From: Micromonospora sp. ATCC 39149
GTDB lineage: Bacteria; Actinomycetota; Actinomycetes; Mycobacteriales; Micromonosporaceae
Direction of reading: 5' to 3'
Assembly: GCF_000158815.1 (NCBI RefSeq)
Contig: NZ_GG657738.1
Location: 4,254,237-4,301,998, forward strand
Length of the DNA stretch: 47,762 bases
Shown here: piece after piece, positions 18,683 to 27,237 of the stretch
How positions within the stretch are numbered: position 1 is the stretch's first letter
Layout: the number at the start of each line of letters is the position of its first letter
The notes under the pieces: model-generated
Database searches by the model: none
Told to the model about the DNA's origin: nothing
What the model saw: only the letters and a program-made list of their open reading frames with translations
Made by a program: the position numbers and the translations under genes

Positions 18683-19618
18683 GTGGAGGTCTTCGGGCGG
18701 ATCGAGGCCGGCGTCGACCGGCGGGTGAGCGCCGCGCGCCGCCGGTCGCGGACCTTCGACCACCTGTGGCGGGCCGGGAACCTGTACGCCGAGGTGCTCG
18801 GCGGGCGGCTGGCGGCGGCGATTGCGTACTACGGCTTCTTCGCGGTCTTCGCGCTCGCCCTGGTCGCGTACTCGATCTTCGGGGCGATCCTGGAGGACAA
18901 CGACGAGGTCAGCAACGCGGCGGCGGGCTTCCTCAGGGAGAACCTGCCCTTCCTCGACCCGGAGCAGATCGCCCAGAGCAGCAACACGGTCGGGGTGGTG
19001 GGCCTGGTCATCCTGGTCTTCACCGGGATCGGCTGGGTGGAGGCGATCCGCTCGTCGCAGCGGCTGATGTACGGGCTCAACCAGCAGCCCGGCAACCTGG
19101 TGGTGCGGCGGCTGGTCGACCTGGGCGTGCTGGTGGGGGTGTTCGTCCTGCTCGGCCTGTCGGTGGCCGCCGTGGACGCGCTGGAGTCGCTGCTGCGTTT
19201 TCTGCTACGCAGCACCGGCTCGGTGGGGCTGACCGTGGTCAGCGCGGCGCTCAGCGTGCTGATCAACGCGGTGCTGGCCGCCGCCCTACTCGTCGCGGTG
19301 CCCCGGCTGCGGATGAGCCGCCGCCGGCTGCGCCCGGTGGTGTTCGCCGTCGCGGTGGGCATCACGCTGCTGAACACGGTCGGGCGGTTCTACGTGGTGC
19401 GCACCGAGCGGAATCCGGCGTACACGGTGGTGGCCGGCGCGGTCGGCCTGCTGCTCTACCTCTACCTGCTCAACCAGCTCGTCCTGTTCGGCGCGGCGCT
19501 CGCCGCGACCAGCCCGTACGGCCGGGTGGTGGACCTGGCCGAGGGGGCGGCCCCGGCCGCCGTCGACGCCACGACCGACGCCGACCCGGGCCCGGGCGCG
19601 CCCGGGGGAGCGGGTTGA
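18683..19618 (+). CDS. YihY/BrkB family inner-membrane protein
   Basis: This 311-residue integral membrane protein has about six hydrophobic segments (roughly 43-70, 106-125, 148-170, 182-210, 216-236 and 250-275). Diagnostic elements are GGRLAAAIAYYGFFAVFAL, the family's Ala-Ala-Tyr-Phe start, and the NQQPGNLVVRRLVDLG region. Function is undefined; the old tRNase BN assignment of this family is not supported. The GTG at 18683 is preceded by GAGGATGAC. The C-terminal 35 residues are Ala/Asp/Pro-rich and probably disordered. Confidence 0.85.
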   Translation: MEVFGRIEAGVDRRVSAARRRSRTFDHLWRAGNLYAEVLGGRLAAAIAYYGFFAVFALALVAYSIFGAILEDNDEVSNAAAGFLRENLPFLDPEQIAQSSNTVGVVGLVILVFTGIGWVEAIRSSQRLMYGLNQQPGNLVVRRLVDLGVLVGVFVLLGLSVAAVDALESLLRFLLRSTGSVGLTVVSAALSVLINAVLAAALLVAVPRLRMSRRRLRPVVFAVAVGITLLNTVGRFYVVRTERNPAYTVVAGAVGLLLYLYLLNQLVLFGAALAATSPYGRVVDLAEGAAPAAVDATTDADPGPGAPGGAG

Positions 19619-19686
19619 CCCCGGGGGCAGCCGGCCAATTCGGGCAAATGCCTCACGTGAACATGAGAACCGGCCATGATGGGCCC

Positions 19687-20130
19687 GTGGGCGCACTCGT
19701 GACGTTGGACCTGCCGGACGACTCGCCGATGCTCGGCCTGCCGTGGATCATCACGTTCGGCCCGCTCGACGACATCGACGAGTGGGAGCCGGTGGTCTGC
19801 GGACCGTACGAGCGACCGCACGCGCTGGCCCTCGCCGAGTCGGTGGTGGCCGAGGAGCAGTTCATGGCGGTGGTCGAGCCCCTGGTGCCCGCCCTGTCGC
19901 CCGACGAGATCCGTGGGGAGATCGCCGCCGCCCGGATCGCCGCCTCCGACGAGTCGGCCCGGATCGAGGCGTCCGACCTCTACGGCGACTTCGACGACGT
20001 CGTCGACGAGGAGTTGGAGGCCGCCGCCGAGGTGGACGAGCGGGCCGGCGCCCGCCCCGCGCCCGACGAGGCCGAGCTGCGGGCCGGTTTCGCCCGGATC
20101 GCCGAACTCCTCACCGAGAGGGGCCGGTGA
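19687..20130 (+). CDS. Hypothetical acidic protein
   Basis: This is a 147-residue protein of no recognised family. The first 60 residues (LGLPWIITFGPLDDIDEWEP, then PYERPHALALAESVV) look folded. The C-terminal half is a very acidic Ala/Glu/Asp-rich helix. Composition and codon pattern are those of a real gene. The start chosen is GTG at 19687. CATGAT six bases upstream could be the -10 box of a leaderless message. ATG at 19663 or 19648 would give slightly longer forms. It stands 68 bases after the BrkB-like gene and converges on the Old Yellow Enzyme gene. Confidence 0.65.
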   Translation: MGALVTLDLPDDSPMLGLPWIITFGPLDDIDEWEPVVCGPYERPHALALAESVVAEEQFMAVVEPLVPALSPDEIRGEIAAARIAASDESARIEASDLYGDFDDVVDEELEAAAEVDERAGARPAPDEAELRAGFARIAELLTERGR

Positions 20131-20148
20131 TCCGGGCTCGCCGGCTGG

Positions 20149-21222
20149 TCACCCCTGGTCGTCGGGGAGCCCGGGGTAGTCGGTGTAGCCCTTGTGGTCG
20201 CCGCCGTACGCCGTCGTGTAGTCGGGGGCGTTGAACGGGCCGCCCTCGGCCAGCCGCCGGGGCAGGTCCGGGTTGGCGAGGAAGAGCGCGCCGTACGAGA
20301 TCAGGTCGGCGTCGCCGCCCTCGATCAGCTTCAGCGCCTCCGGCCCGGTCCAGCCGTCGGGGGTGTACGGGTTGAGGATCAGCACCCCGGACCACCGCCT
20401 GCGCAGCACGGGCGTGAACTCCGTGTCCGCCCCCTCGGCCACGTGCAGGTACGCCAGCCCGAGCGGGGCGAGTGCGTCGACCAGAGCCAGGTACGTCTCG
20501 CGGTGGCCATCCTCGACGATGTCGTTGAACGGGTTGGCCGGCGAGATCCGCAGCCCGACCCGGTCGGCGCCGATCGCCTCCGCCACGGCTGTGGCCACCT
20601 CGACGACGAGCCGGATGCGGCCTGCCACGTCGCCGCCGTACTCGTCGTCTCGGCGGTTGGCGTTGGTGGAGAGGAACTGGTGCAGCAGGTAGCCGTTGGC
20701 ACCGTGCAGCTCCACCCCGTCGAAGCCGGCGTCGACGGCGTTGCGGGCCGCCGCCACGAAGTCCGCGATCGTTGCGCGGATGCCCTCGGCGTCCAACGGC
20801 TCGGGTGTGGGGTGCTCCTGCGGACCGGTGGGGGTGAAGATCGTCCCGGCCGCCGGCACGGCCGACGCGCCCACCGGGGCGAGCCCCGTGTTGTCCGGGT
20901 GGGCGATCCGCCCGACGTGCATGAGCTGCGCGAAGATCACGCCATTCCGCTCGTGCACCGCGTCGGTCACCCGCCGCCAGCCGGCGACCTGCTCGGCGCT
21001 GTGCAGGCCCGGGGTGGCGAGGTAGCCCTGGCCGATCGCCGAGGGTTGCACGCCCTCGGTGACGATCAGCCCGGCACCGGCGCGCTGGGCGTAGTAGGTG
21101 GCCATCAGCTCGGTCGGGCTGGCTCCCGGCCCGTGGGCCCGGCTGCGCGTCATGGGTGCCATGACGACCCGGTTGCGGAGGGTGTGACGACCTACGGTGA
21201 CGTTGTCGAACGCGGTGCTCAT
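20149..21222 (-). CDS. Alkene reductase, Old Yellow Enzyme family (NemA-like)
   Basis: This 357-residue FMN-dependent TIM-barrel oxidoreductase probably reduces activated C=C bonds of enals, enones or nitro-compounds with NAD(P)H. It opens with AFDNVTVGRHTLRNRVVMAPMTRSR. It contains ATYYAQRAGAGLIVTEG, QLMHVGR and the substrate-binding ELHGANGYLLHQFL followed by NRRDDEYGG, all diagnostic. The ATG at 21222 has AGGAG and GGAAG upstream. An open frame continuing to 21327 is not needed. It stands alone between the convergent acidic protein gene and the alpha-glucosidase gene, and no regulator is adjacent. Confidence 0.92.
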   Translation of the reverse strand: MSTAFDNVTVGRHTLRNRVVMAPMTRSRAHGPGASPTELMATYYAQRAGAGLIVTEGVQPSAIGQGYLATPGLHSAEQVAGWRRVTDAVHERNGVIFAQLMHVGRIAHPDNTGLAPVGASAVPAAGTIFTPTGPQEHPTPEPLDAEGIRATIADFVAAARNAVDAGFDGVELHGANGYLLHQFLSTNANRRDDEYGGDVAGRIRLVVEVATAVAEAIGADRVGLRISPANPFNDIVEDGHRETYLALVDALAPLGLAYLHVAEGADTEFTPVLRRRWSGVLILNPYTPDGWTGPEALKLIEGGDADLISYGALFLANPDLPRRLAEGGPFNAPDYTTAYGGDHKGYTDYPGLPDDQG

Positions 21223-21337
21223 TCTTCCGGCTCCTGTTCCTGCGATTGGTGCTACTGGATGCAGGAAGCCGTCGGGAACGCCGGAACTTCCCGGAGAAAG
21301 GGTGATCATCGACACTCCGTCGGCCATCCCACCCGGC

Positions 21338-22971
21338 TCAGCGCCGTTCGAACCACGCGGTGGCGTCGACCGACAGGACGTGCCCGACGCCCTGTCTGGT
21401 CAGCTCCGCGCTGGTCACGACCGGCTGGCCGTACCCGTCGATCAGGGCCGGGGCGTCGCTGAGGTTGACCACGCAGGTCAGCTCCGCGCCGCCGCCGGTG
21501 CGGCGGAACGCCAGCACGCCGGGGCCGGCCGTCTCCAGCCAGGTGACGCCGTCGGCGTCCCGGGCGAGCGCCGGGTGGGTGCGCCGGACCCGCAGGGCCG
21601 CGCGGTAGAGCTCCAGCGTCGAGCCGGGCGTGCCGGCCTGGGCGGCGACCGAGAGGGCGGCCCAGGTGGCGGGGGCCGGCAGCCAGCTCAGCTCGCTGCC
21701 GGCCGGCCCGAAGCCGTACGGGCCAGCTCGCCGCTCCACGGGATCGGCACCCGGCAGCCGTCCCGGCTCTCGCCGGTGCGCAGGAACGACGGGTCCTGGC
21801 GCAGCTCGTCCGGCAGGTCGAGCACCTCCGGCAGGCCCAGCTCCTCGCCCTGGTACAGGTATGCGCAGCCGGGCAGGGCGAGCATCAGCAGGCTGGCTGC
21901 CCGCGCCCGGCGCAGGCCGACCTCGCCGTCGCCGTACCGGGTGACGTGCCGCTGCTTGTCGTGGTTGGACAGCACCCAGGTGGTCGGCGCGCCGACGATG
22001 GTCGCCTCGGCCAGGGCGGTGTCGATCACCTTGCGGAACGAGTCGGCCGACCAGGTGGCGTCGAGGAAGTCGAAGCTGAACGCCTGGTGCAGCTCGTCCG
22101 GCCCGATGTAGCGGGCCAGCCGCTGCGGCGTCTCGGCCCACGCCTCGGCGACCGCCATCCGGCCGCCCGGGTAGCTGTCCAGGATCGGCCGCCAGGCCCG
22201 GTAGATCTCGTGCACCTCGTCCTGGTCGAAGTACGGCAGCCGGCCCTTGCCGAGCAGTTCCACCTGGCGCCGGCCGGTGGTCATGGTGCTGAAGCCGACG
22301 TCCGGCAGCCCCTCGGCCTTGATCATGCCGTGGGCCACGTCGATGCGGAACCCGTCGACGCCCCGGTCGAGCCAGAAGCGCAGGACGTCGGCGAACTCGG
22401 CGCGGACCTCGGGGTGGCGCCAGTTGAGGTCGGGCTGGGCCGGGTCGAACAGGTGCAGGTACCACTGGCCGTCGGGGACCCGGGTCCAGGCCGGCCCGCC
22501 GAAGATGCTCTCCCAGTCGTTCGGCGGGAGCTCGCCGTGCTCACCCCGGCCCTCGGCGAACAGGTAGCGGGCCCGCGCCGGGGAGTCGGGGGCGGCGGCG
22601 AGCGCGGCGACGAACCACGGGTGCGCGCTGGAGGTGTGGTTGGGCACGATGTCGACGATGATCCGCAGGCCGAGCGCGTGCGCGTCGGTGATCATGTGGT
22701 CGAAGTCGGCCAGGGTGCCGAACATCGGGTCGACATCGCGGTAGTCGGCCACGTCGTAGCCGCCGTCGACCATCGGCGAGGTGTAGAAGGGGGTCAGCCA
22801 GAGCGCGTCGACCCCGAGGTCGCGCAGGTACGGCAGCCGCTCGCGGATGCCCTGTAGGTCGCCGACGCCGTCACCGTCAGAGTCGGCGAAGCTGCGGACG
22901 TAGACCTGGTAGACGACCGCAGCGCGCCACCAGTCGTCGGAGGTCAGCGGCGTGGGGGTGCTGGCGCTCAT
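21338..22971 (-). CDS. Alpha-glucosidase, GH13 family, with a one-base frameshift
   Basis: The gene encodes a GH13 exo-enzyme of about 544 residues that hydrolyses maltose and maltodextrins imported by the neighbouring transporter. Catalytic regions are DIVPNHTS, GFRIDVAHG (nucleophile D211), AEAW (acid/base E276) and LSNHDKQR (D338). The frame breaks near 21720-21722. One frame ends SGELARTASG, while the homologous continuation PYGFGPAGSELSWLP is in the next frame. Restoring one base to the GGG run (CCC on the coding strand) rejoins them exactly and gives the usual length, so a sequencing indel is the likeliest cause. The start at ATG 22971 begins SASTPTPLTSDDWW. It is downstream of, and parallel to, the LacI gene. 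Confidence 0.88.
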
Positions 22972-23013
22972 CGTGGCGATCCCCGTTCTGTGGCGCGGGA
23001 CGGCGTGGTGCGT

Positions 23014-23037
23014 GCGTGGCACGGCGGTGTGCCACGC
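23014..23037 (-). promoter_or_regulatory. Hairpin in the alpha-glucosidase leader
   Basis: GCGTGGCAC (23014-23022) and GTGCCACGC (23029-23037) form a perfect 9-bp stem with a 6-nt loop. On the minus strand it would lie right at the 5' end of the transcript from the promoter at 23051-23079, about 43 bases before the start codon. It could be an mRNA-stabilising 5' stem or the lacI terminator. Confidence 0.5.
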
Positions 23038-23050
23038 GGGTGGTCAGAGC

Positions 23051-23094
23051 AGGATGCCGCCCGCCACTGCAAGAGTCAAGCAGGGTTTGCGCAA
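23051..23094 (-). promoter_or_regulatory. Predicted promoter of the alpha-glucosidase gene with operator-like palindrome
   Basis: On the minus strand, TTGACT (23079-23074) and CATCCT (23056-23051) are separated by exactly 17 bases, a good sigma-70-like promoter. The palindrome TTGCGCAA lies just upstream at 23087-23094, and CTTGCAG sits in the spacer. These resemble the CTTGC/GCAAG half-sites found between lacI and malE, suggesting regulation by the same LacI-type protein (inference). Confidence 0.5.
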
Positions 23095-23107
23095 GAAATG
23101 ACACCGG

Positions 23108-24154
23108 TCACCCGGCGCTTCCGGCCAGGGCGGAGGCCGGCTGTCGGGCGACGGCGGTGGAGCCGCGTACCACCAGCTCGGGTCGGAAGAGGTACTCCGA
23201 GTGCGGGGCGGCGTGCCCGTTGATCTCGTCGACCAGGGCCCGGACGGCGGCCACCGCCATGGCGACCACCGGCTGGCGCATGGTGGTCAGCGGCGGGTCG
23301 GTGAAGGCCATCAGCGGCGAGTCGTCGTACCCGACCACCGACAGGTCGCCGGGGACGGACAGGCCGCGCTGCCGGGCGGCCCGGATCGAGCCGAGGGCCA
23401 TCAGGTCGGAGCCGCAGACGACGCCGGTCACCCCGCGCTCCAGCAGCCGCCCCGCGGCGGCCTCGCCGCCCTCCACGCCGAACAGGGTCAGCTCGGCCAG
23501 CCCGTCCAGCTCGGCCTCCGGCAGGCCCGCCAGGCGCTTCATGGCGGCCCGCCAGCCGGCCACCCGGCGCTGCACCGGGACGAACCGGTCCGGGCCGGTG
23601 ATCAGCCCGATCCGTCGGTGCCCGAGGGCGACCAGGTGGGCGACGGCCAACTCGGTCGCCTCCCGGTCGTCGCAGGAGACGAAGGGTGCGGCGATCCCGG
23701 GGACGTACCCGTTGATCATGACGACGGGCAGCGGCCGGGCGATCAGGGCACGGTACCGGTCGTGGTTGGCGGCGGTGTCGGCGTGCAGGCCGGAGACGAA
23801 GACGATCCCGGAGACCTGGCGGTCGAGCAGCATCTCGACGTACTCGTCCTCGGTGACCCCGCCCGGGGTCTGGGTGCACAGCACCGGGGTGAACCCGCTC
23901 TGCGCCAGCGTCGACTCGATCACCTGGGCGAAGGCGGGGAAGATCGGGTTGTCCAGCTCCGGCACCACCAGGCCGACGAGGCCGGCGCTGCGTTTGCGCA
24001 GCCGGGCCGGGCGCTCGTAGCCGAGGACGTCGAGGGCGGTCAGGACGGCCTGCCGGGTCTCCGGGGCCACGCCGGGGCGGTCGTTGAGCACCCGCGACAC
24101 CGTGGCCTCGCTGACTTCGGCCTGTTGGGCGATGTCGGACAGTCGAGCGCGCAT
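23108..24154 (-). CDS. LacI family transcriptional regulator, probable maltodextrin repressor
   Basis: The 348-residue protein has an N-terminal LacI helix-turn-helix (LSDIAQQAEVSEATVSRVLN, residues 5-24), the hinge helix and a periplasmic-binding-protein-like effector domain (about 60-335) with GLVVPELDNPIFP and GYDDSPLMAFTDPPLTT. It lies divergently from malE and upstream of the alpha-glucosidase gene. This layout makes it the likely repressor of the whole maltodextrin island, relieved by maltose or maltodextrin (inference). Palindromes 21-137 bases upstream of its start codon, and one ahead of the glucosidase, are candidate targets, including for autoregulation. The ATG at 24154 begins RARLSDIAQ with no better alternative. 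Confidence 0.92.
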   Translation of the reverse strand: MRARLSDIAQQAEVSEATVSRVLNDRPGVAPETRQAVLTALDVLGYERPARLRKRSAGLVGLVVPELDNPIFPAFAQVIESTLAQSGFTPVLCTQTPGGVTEDEYVEMLLDRQVSGIVFVSGLHADTAANHDRYRALIARPLPVVMINGYVPGIAAPFVSCDDREATELAVAHLVALGHRRIGLITGPDRFVPVQRRVAGWRAAMKRLAGLPEAELDGLAELTLFGVEGGEAAAGRLLERGVTGVVCGSDLMALGSIRAARQRGLSVPGDLSVVGYDDSPLMAFTDPPLTTMRQPVVAMAVAAVRALVDEINGHAAPHSEYLFRPELVVRGSTAVARQPASALAGSAG

Positions 24155-24174
24155 GGCGGCACTTTAGCCCACCG

Positions 24175-24291
24175 GCAAGTTCTTGCGTACCTTTCTGCAA
24201 TCCCTTCCATTATCTGCAACCTCTTGCTAACGTCCCCGCAAAATGCGAGAGCTGCGGCGCAGCACTCCGGCACCGGTTGGCAAGAACTTAC
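24175..24291. promoter_or_regulatory. Three operator-like palindromes between lacI and malE
   Basis: GCAAGTTCTTGC (24175-24186, perfect), GCAACCTCTTGC (24216-24227, four-base arms GCAA/TTGC) and GCAAGAACTTAC (24280-24291, one mismatch) share the CTTGC/GCAAG half-site. Actinobacterial maltose-type LacI regulators are known to recognise such half-sites. The first lies 21 bases from the lacI start codon and the third about 60 bases before malE, so both divergent promoters could be controlled. Confidence 0.6.
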
Positions 24292-24352
24292 AGAGGTTTC
24301 CACTGGCGGGCCGCCCTTCCCCGGCGGATCCACCATGACGACGGGAGTACCG

Positions 24353-25609
24353 ATGCGCATCCGTACCGCGGGTGTGGTCGCCGTCCTCGGCCTGGCGCTG
24401 GCCGCCTCCGGCTGTGGTGGCAGCGACGACGACAGCAGCGCGCCGGCCACGAAGGAGTCCGCCGGAGCCGCCGGCGGGAAGCTGGTGATCTGGGCCGACG
24501 ACAAGCGGACCGCCGCCCTGAAGCCGTTCGCCGAGACGTTCGGCCAGACCAACGGCGTGACCGTCGAGGTGCAGGCAGTCTCCAAGGACCTGCAGACCAA
24601 CTTCGTCACCGCGTCGCAGCAGGGCAGCGGCCCGGACGTCGTGGTCGGCGCGCACGACTGGATCGGCAACCTGGTCCAGAACGGTGCCATCGACCCGGTG
24701 CAGCTCGCCGCCGACCAGAAGAGCGGCTTCAACGAGACCGCCGTCAAGGCCGTGACCTTCAACGGCCAGCTCTACGGCGTGCCGTACGCCATGGAGAACC
24801 TGGCGCTGATCCGCAACACCGAGCTGGCCCCCGAGGCCCCGAAGACGATCGAGGAGCTGGTCGCCACCGGCAAGAAGCTCAAGGCCGAGAAGAAGGCCAG
24901 CGAGATCCTCTGCCTCCAGTCCGGCCAGAACGGCGACGCGTACCACATCTACCCGCTGTACACCTCGGCCGGCGGCTACCTCTTCGGCACCGGCGCGAAC
25001 GGCGACTACGACCCGAAGGACCTGGGCGTGGGCAAGCCGGAGTCGATCGCCGCGTTCCAGAGGATCGCGAAGCTCGGCGAGAAGGGCGAGGGCGCGCTCA
25101 AGCGCTCCATCACCCCCGAGAACGCGATCGCCACCTTCACCGGCAAGAAGTGCGCCTACCTGGTTTCCGGGCCGTGGGCCATCGCCGACGCCAAGAAGGC
25201 CAACATCTCGTACGACATCTCCCCGGTCCCCGGCTTCGCCGGCGGCAAGGAAGCCCAGCCGTTTGTGGGCGTCCAGGCGTTCTACGTGGCCGCCAAGGGC
25301 AAGAACAAGGCCCTGGCCCAGGAGTTCGTGGCGAACTACACCACCAAGCCGGACCTGGCCGTGGCCCTGTACAACGCCGAGCCGCGCCCGCCGGCGCTGA
25401 CCGCCGCGCTCGACCAGGTCAAGGGCAGCGACCCGGACCTGGCCAAGTTCACCGAGGCCGGTAAGAACGGCCAGGTGCTTCCCGCGATCCCGGCCATGGC
25501 CGCGATCTGGGACCCGTTCGGCAAGGCCGAGGCCGCGATCATCGGCGGCGCCGACCCGGCCAAGACGATCACCGCAGCCGGCAAGACGATCTCCGGCCAG
25601 ATCAAGTAA
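24353..25609 (+). CDS. malE: Maltose/maltodextrin ABC transporter substrate-binding lipoprotein
   Basis: This 418-residue lipoprotein captures maltodextrins outside the membrane. The signal peptide ends in the lipobox LAASGC (Cys about 21), followed by a Ser/Asp-rich linker. The mature part begins KLVIWADDKRTAAL and contains DVVVGAHDWIGNLVQNG, YGVPYAMENLALIRN and VSGPWAIADAKK, typical of cluster 1 sugar-binding proteins of the MalE type. ATG 24353 has CGGGAG six bases upstream and opens RIRTAGVVAVLGL; an in-frame ATG at 24335 is less well placed. The stop codon overlaps malF by one base. Confidence 0.93.
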   Translation: MRIRTAGVVAVLGLALAASGCGGSDDDSSAPATKESAGAAGGKLVIWADDKRTAALKPFAETFGQTNGVTVEVQAVSKDLQTNFVTASQQGSGPDVVVGAHDWIGNLVQNGAIDPVQLAADQKSGFNETAVKAVTFNGQLYGVPYAMENLALIRNTELAPEAPKTIEELVATGKKLKAEKKASEILCLQSGQNGDAYHIYPLYTSAGGYLFGTGANGDYDPKDLGVGKPESIAAFQRIAKLGEKGEGALKRSITPENAIATFTGKKCAYLVSGPWAIADAKKANISYDISPVPGFAGGKEAQPFVGVQAFYVAAKGKNKALAQEFVANYTTKPDLAVALYNAEPRPPALTAALDQVKGSDPDLAKFTEAGKNGQVLPAIPAMAAIWDPFGKAEAAIIGGADPAKTITAAGKTISGQIK

Positions 25610-27237
25610 TGAGCACGAAGCTGTCCGGCCCGAGGTCCACGCGGACCTCGGGCCGGGGGCCCGTCGGCTCCGGGCTCCCGCGCACCGTGCGGAGCCACGT
25701 GCCGATCACCGCGACCGGCCTCGTCGTCAAGGTGGTCCTGCTCGGCCTGGTGGCCGGGATCGCGATCTGGGCGGCCTTCCCGCTCGTCGAGGCCGGGAAG
25801 TGGGTCGGGCTGGCCCTGCTGGCGGCCACCACCGCCGGCCTGTTCTACCTGTACCTCACCCCCCGGCACATCCCCGCCAAGTACCTGTTGCCCGGCACGG
25901 TCTTCCTGATCGCCTTCCAGGTCTTCCCGGTCCTCTACACCGCCAGCACCGCCTTCACGAACTTCGGCGACGGCCACCGGGGCAGCAAGGACGACGCGAT
26001 CGTCGCGATCCAGAGCTCCTCGGTGCAGCAGGTCCCCGGCTCCACCGAGTACACCCTGTCGGTCGCCAGCGAGGGGGACCCGGTCACCGGCCCGCTGGTC
26101 TTCCTGGTCACCGACCCGGCCACCGGCGCGGTCTCCGCAGGCGACGCCGGCGGGCTGCGCCGGCTCGACGCCGCCGACGTCACCGTCGCCCCGGGCGGCA
26201 AGGTCACCGCCGCCGACGGCTACACGGTGCTCACCTTCGGCCAGGCCAGCACCCGCAGCCAGGAGATCACCGACCTGGTGGTGCCGACCGCCGGCGGCGC
26301 GCTGCGCTCCTCCGGCCTGTCCCGCGCCTACGAGGGCAGGGCGATCCGGGCGTACGACGCGGGGTGCGACTGCATCACCGACCGCGAGAGCGGCAGGACC
26401 TGGACGGCCGACGAGAAGGCCGGATCGTTCGTCGCCGCCGACGGCGAGCGCCTCGCCCAGGGCTGGAAGGTCAACGTCGGGGGAGAGAACTTCTCCCGGG
26501 TGCTCACCGACCCGAACATCTCCGGGCCGTTCTTCGGCACCCTGCTGTGGAACTTCGCCTTCGCGACCGGCTCGACCGGACTCACCTTCCTGCTCGGCAT
26601 GGCCATCGCGCTGGCCCTGCACTCGCCCCGGATGCGCGGCACCAATCTCTACCGGGTGCTGCTGATCCTGCCGTACGCCATGCCGTCGTTTGCGATGCTG
26701 CTGGTCTGGCGGGACATGTTCAACACCGACTTCGGGCTGATCAACAACCTGTTCGGGCTCGGCGTCGACTGGTTCGGCCAGGACTGGTCGGCGCGGGCGA
26801 CGGTGCTGCTGGTGCAGCTCTGGCTGGGCTACCCGTACATGTTCCTGGTCGCCACCGGCGCACTCCAGGCCATCCCCCGGGAGCTGACCGAGGCCACCTC
26901 GGTCGACGGCGCCTCGCCCTGGCAGTCGTTCCGCGCGGTCACCCTGCCGCTGCTGCTGGTGGCGCTCGCCCCGCTGCTGATCGCGTCGTTCGCGTACAAC
27001 TTCAACAACATCAACGCGATCTGGCTGACCACCGAGGGCGGCCCGTTCCCGGCGGACAACCCGCGCAACGGGGCGACCGACCTGCTGATCACCTACACGT
27101 ACCGGCTGGCCTTCGGCGCGCAGGGCGCGGAGTTCGGCACGGCGGCGGCGGTTTCGATCTTCATCTTCGCGATCGTGGCGACGGTGTCGGCGATCAGCTT
27201 CCGCAGCACCCGCAAGCAGGAGGAGGTCTACTCGTGA
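25609..27237 (+). CDS. malF: Maltodextrin ABC transporter permease
   Basis: This 542-residue membrane subunit has N-terminal helices (about 40-110) and a large extracytoplasmic domain (about 125-305) like the P2 loop of MalF. Further helices follow, with the EAA-loop motif EATSVDGASPWQSFRAVTLP (about 425-444), which contacts the ATPase. A pair of Cys residues in GCDCI of the external domain is notable. It overlaps malE by one base and malG by four (GTGA), so the three genes are translationally coupled. No ATPase gene is in the cluster; a shared MsiK-like ATPase elsewhere is the usual actinobacterial solution (inference). Confidence 0.93.
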   Translation: MSTKLSGPRSTRTSGRGPVGSGLPRTVRSHVPITATGLVVKVVLLGLVAGIAIWAAFPLVEAGKWVGLALLAATTAGLFYLYLTPRHIPAKYLLPGTVFLIAFQVFPVLYTASTAFTNFGDGHRGSKDDAIVAIQSSSVQQVPGSTEYTLSVASEGDPVTGPLVFLVTDPATGAVSAGDAGGLRRLDAADVTVAPGGKVTAADGYTVLTFGQASTRSQEITDLVVPTAGGALRSSGLSRAYEGRAIRAYDAGCDCITDRESGRTWTADEKAGSFVAADGERLAQGWKVNVGGENFSRVLTDPNISGPFFGTLLWNFAFATGSTGLTFLLGMAIALALHSPRMRGTNLYRVLLILPYAMPSFAMLLVWRDMFNTDFGLINNLFGLGVDWFGQDWSARATVLLVQLWLGYPYMFLVATGALQAIPRELTEATSVDGASPWQSFRAVTLPLLLVALAPLLIASFAYNFNNINAIWLTTEGGPFPADNPRNGATDLLITYTYRLAFGAQGAEFGTAAAVSIFIFAIVATVSAISFRSTRKQEEVYS

